A stretch of DNA of 6,256 nucleotides from Candidatus Bathyarchaeota archaeon (GTDB taxonomy: Archaea > Thermoproteota > Bathyarchaeia > RBG-16-48-13 > GCA-020355125): positions 1 through 6,256 of the forward strand of contig JAUWJG010000051.1 of the NCBI GenBank assembly GCA_030607815.1, in the 5' to 3' direction. Shown here in pieces: positions 4,854 to 6,256 of this stretch. Below the pieces are notes generated by a model. It worked only from the letters and a program-made list of their open reading frames with translations. It was not told the DNA's origin and made no database searches. The first letter of the stretch is position 1. Each line of letters begins with the position of its first letter. The position numbers and the translations under genes are program-made.

Positions 4854-4861
4854 AACGTTAT
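4849..4861. promoter_or_regulatory. Palindromic operator, copy 5 of 5
   Basis: ATAAC-AAC-GTTAT has perfect arms, extended by one pair (T4848, A4862). It overlaps the TATA box exactly as copies 1 and 2 do and should block TBP when occupied. It is about 90 bases upstream of cysH and implies that sulfate activation and reduction are under the same control as the iron permease. Confidence 0.75.
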
Positions 4862-4952
4862 ACCCATTTGTAACCCCGTTATTTCCACAACATATTTCAA
4901 CATCATGATTCAAAACAACTAAAGAAAACTGTAAATGGGAAGAAATCACAAC

Positions 4953-5654
4953 ATGGTTGACATTAAATTTAGTAATGATACTCCTCCAAGCGAGATATTA
5001 AGCTGGAGTATAGAAAAATATTATCCAAGAATTGCCATAGCTTCAAGCTTCAGCGTCGAAGACACAGTTCTAATCGATATGGCAACTCAAATTCAACCCA
5101 ACATCAAGATTTTTTATATAAATACCGGTTTCCAATTTAAAGAAACTGACAATGTTAAAGAAGCTTTAAAGAAAAAGCGTAACCTTAACCTTATTGAATA
5201 TTCCCCACTACTAAGCATTGAAGAACAAACCTTAAAGTACGGTCCGAAACTTTATGATCGAAACCCTGACGTCTGTTGCAAACTGAGGAAAGTAGAGCCA
5301 ATCCGAAGAGCTCTACAGGAAGTCGATGCATGGATAACTGGTCTGAGAAGAGATCAAGCTACGACACGTCAAAAACTTGAAGTAGTGGAGTTAGACTACA
5401 AGGGTGACGGAAAACCGTTAACTAAAATAAATCCTTTAACATACTGGACAAAAAAGGAAGTTTGGAATTACATACAAAATAACAAACTCCCATATAACAC
5501 CCTTTATGATCAAGGATATATGAGTATTGGATGCAAACCCTGCACTCGACCTGTCCAGCAAGGAGAAGACGAAAGAACAGGCAGATGGACAGGTAAAGGC
5601 AAGACTGAATGTTGTATCCACACCTTTTTAAAAACAGAAAAAAGTGAAAACTGA
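4953..5654 (+). CDS. cysH: Assimilatory APS reductase, [4Fe-4S] type (CysH family)
   Basis: A 233-residue cytoplasmic enzyme predicted to reduce adenosine 5'-phosphosulfate to sulfite and AMP using thioredoxin-like electron donors. Motifs in order: the PP-loop-like SSFSVEDTVL (31-40), NTGFQFKET (57-65), Cys pair C108-C109, ITGLRRDQATTR (128-139), INPLTYWTKKEVW (159-171), C194-xx-C197 and a C-terminal ECCIH (219-223). The CC plus CxxC set binds a [4Fe-4S] cluster and marks APS rather than PAPS reductases. C220 corresponds to the catalytic Cys of the family's ECGLH motif; the following Gly is Cys221 here, which is unusual. I chose ATG at 4953 because GGGAAG (4937-4942) is upstream; ATG at 4935 would add six residues and has no ribosome site. 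It is followed after 10 bases by sat, its substrate-making partner, so the two form an operon. APS rather than PAPS as substrate follows from the cluster ligands. Confidence 0.93.
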   Translation: MVDIKFSNDTPPSEILSWSIEKYYPRIAIASSFSVEDTVLIDMATQIQPNIKIFYINTGFQFKETDNVKEALKKKRNLNLIEYSPLLSIEEQTLKYGPKLYDRNPDVCCKLRKVEPIRRALQEVDAWITGLRRDQATTRQKLEVVELDYKGDGKPLTKINPLTYWTKKEVWNYIQNNKLPYNTLYDQGYMSIGCKPCTRPVQQGEDERTGRWTGKGKTECCIHTFLKTEKSEN

Positions 5655-5664
5655 GAAAACTATC

Positions 5665-6256
5665 ATGGAAAACTCTTTACCTAAACCTCATGGCGGAAAA
5701 CTCATTAATAGAATCTTAAGACCTTCTCAAAGAGAAAAGATCCTAGACGAAGTTGATGAGATACCAAAGCTAATTGTTGATAAAGAAACTAGAAATGACC
5801 TTCGAAATATCGCTGAAGGGGTTTTCAGCCCATTAGAAGGATTCATGGAACAACAAGACTATTTACGCGTCGTTCATGAAGGTAGATTAACAAACGGAAC
5901 ACCCTGGACAATCCCCATAGTACTAAACGCTCCAAAAACAATCCGTTCATCTATCTCAGAAAATGAAGATGTCCTATTAACTGAAAAAACAGGACAACCT
6001 ATAGCATTATTACATGTTTCAGAAATCTACAGCTTCGATAAGAAAGACACTGCAAACCATGTCTTTGGAACAATAGATAAAACACATCCAGGTGTCACAA
6101 AAACCCTCAACATGGAAGACCTCCTACTGGGCGGTAAGATAGATTTACTATCCGATATCCAAAACAACTTTGAAGAATATCATTTAACCCCCACAGTGAC
6201 TAGAGAACTCTTTGAAAAGAAGAACTGGAAGACTGTTGCCGGGTTTCAGACGAGAA
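5665..6256 (+). CDS. sat: ATP sulfurylase (sulfate adenylyltransferase), N-terminal part
   Basis: The frame is open for 197 codons to the window edge. The protein would make APS and pyrophosphate from ATP and sulfate, the first step of sulfate assimilation. The start MENSLPKPHGGKLINRIL contains the family's PHGGKL signature. GVFSPLEGFM (residues 52-61) and NGTPWTIPIVL (77-87) belong to the N-terminal PUA-like domain, and TVAGFQTR at the very end is the beginning of the QTRNPxHRxHE active-site motif, whose remainder lies outside. ATG at 5665 fits the family start; GTG at 5644 in the same frame would overlap cysH by 11 bases and add seven residues. There is no strong ribosome site, so translational coupling to cysH is likely. 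It shares the cysH promoter and operator. About half of the usual length of 370-400 residues is visible. Confidence 0.93.
   Translation, partial: MENSLPKPHGGKLINRILRPSQREKILDEVDEIPKLIVDKETRNDLRNIAEGVFSPLEGFMEQQDYLRVVHEGRLTNGTPWTIPIVLNAPKTIRSSISENEDVLLTEKTGQPIALLHVSEIYSFDKKDTANHVFGTIDKTHPGVTKTLNMEDLLLGGKIDLLSDIQNNFEEYHLTPTVTRELFEKKNWKTVAGFQTR

Noticed and set aside
4644..4922. 92-codon open frame between the HTH regulator and cysH
   Set aside because: It overlaps the end of the HTH gene and runs through the strong TATA box and operator of cysH. Composition is Asn/Ile/Tyr-rich as expected for A+T-rich non-coding DNA, and no motif is recognisable.
5436..5621. Minus-strand open frame opposite cysH
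   Set aside because: Antisense shadow of the conserved C-terminal part of APS reductase.
1..6256. CRISPR array, tRNA or insertion sequence
   Set aside because: The repeated 13-mer copies are widely and irregularly spaced at promoters, which is unlike a CRISPR array. No cloverleaf-like segment, transposase or terminal repeats were seen.

Overview
The window looks archaeal and A+T-rich. Several starts have TATA-type promoters (TATATAAC, AAATATAT). Ribosome sites resemble GGTGAT or GGAGG. The protein set also fits an archaeon: stand-alone Lrp/AsnC ligand-binding domains, a Cys-rich archaeal-type HTH regulator, a DtxR/MntR-type metal regulator and an [4Fe-4S] APS reductase. I cannot name the lineage. 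No rRNA, tRNA, CRISPR array or insertion sequence was seen.

Layout. Positions 1-394 are an upstream region without a gene; it holds a 13-nt inverted repeat and the promoter of the first operon. Positions 395-1727 are a two-gene iron unit: an FTR1-type iron permease and an overlapping DtxR/MntR-family regulator. Positions 1728-2051 have no gene. Two small proteins, each a single Lrp/AsnC effector domain without an HTH, are then divergently transcribed (2052-2279 minus, 2379-2627 plus). After a convergent gene-free stretch comes an E1-like ThiF/MoeB adenylyltransferase with an extra C-terminal domain (2931-4007 minus). It is divergent from a Cys-rich HTH regulator (4276-4674 plus). The window ends in sulfate assimilation genes: cysH (APS reductase) and the first part of sat (ATP sulfurylase), cut at its QTR active-site motif.

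Main finding. Five copies of one 13-bp inverted repeat, ATAAC-AAY-GTTAT, lie at 348-360, 2350-2362, 4131-4143, 4247-4259 and 4849-4861. Each is in a promoter region: upstream of the iron permease, the plus-strand RAM protein, the E1-like enzyme, the HTH regulator and cysH-sat. In three promoters the same 16-nt string TATATAACAAYGTTAT fuses the TATA box to the left half of the repeat, which suggests a repressor that competes with TBP. All copies are outside genes. I infer a local regulon joining iron uptake to sulfate reduction and sulfur activation. The Cys-rich HTH protein, with an operator at its own start site, is the best candidate regulator. A second, different inverted repeat (ATTAGG-n4-CCTAAT, 365-380), resembling DtxR/IdeR boxes, lies just downstream in the iron-permease promoter, so that operon may answer to two regulators.

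How the genes fit together. Sat would make APS from sulfate and ATP, and CysH would reduce APS to sulfite with an iron-sulfur cluster. FTR1 would supply iron for such clusters. The E1-like protein could activate a ubiquitin-like sulfur carrier, but no carrier is in the window.
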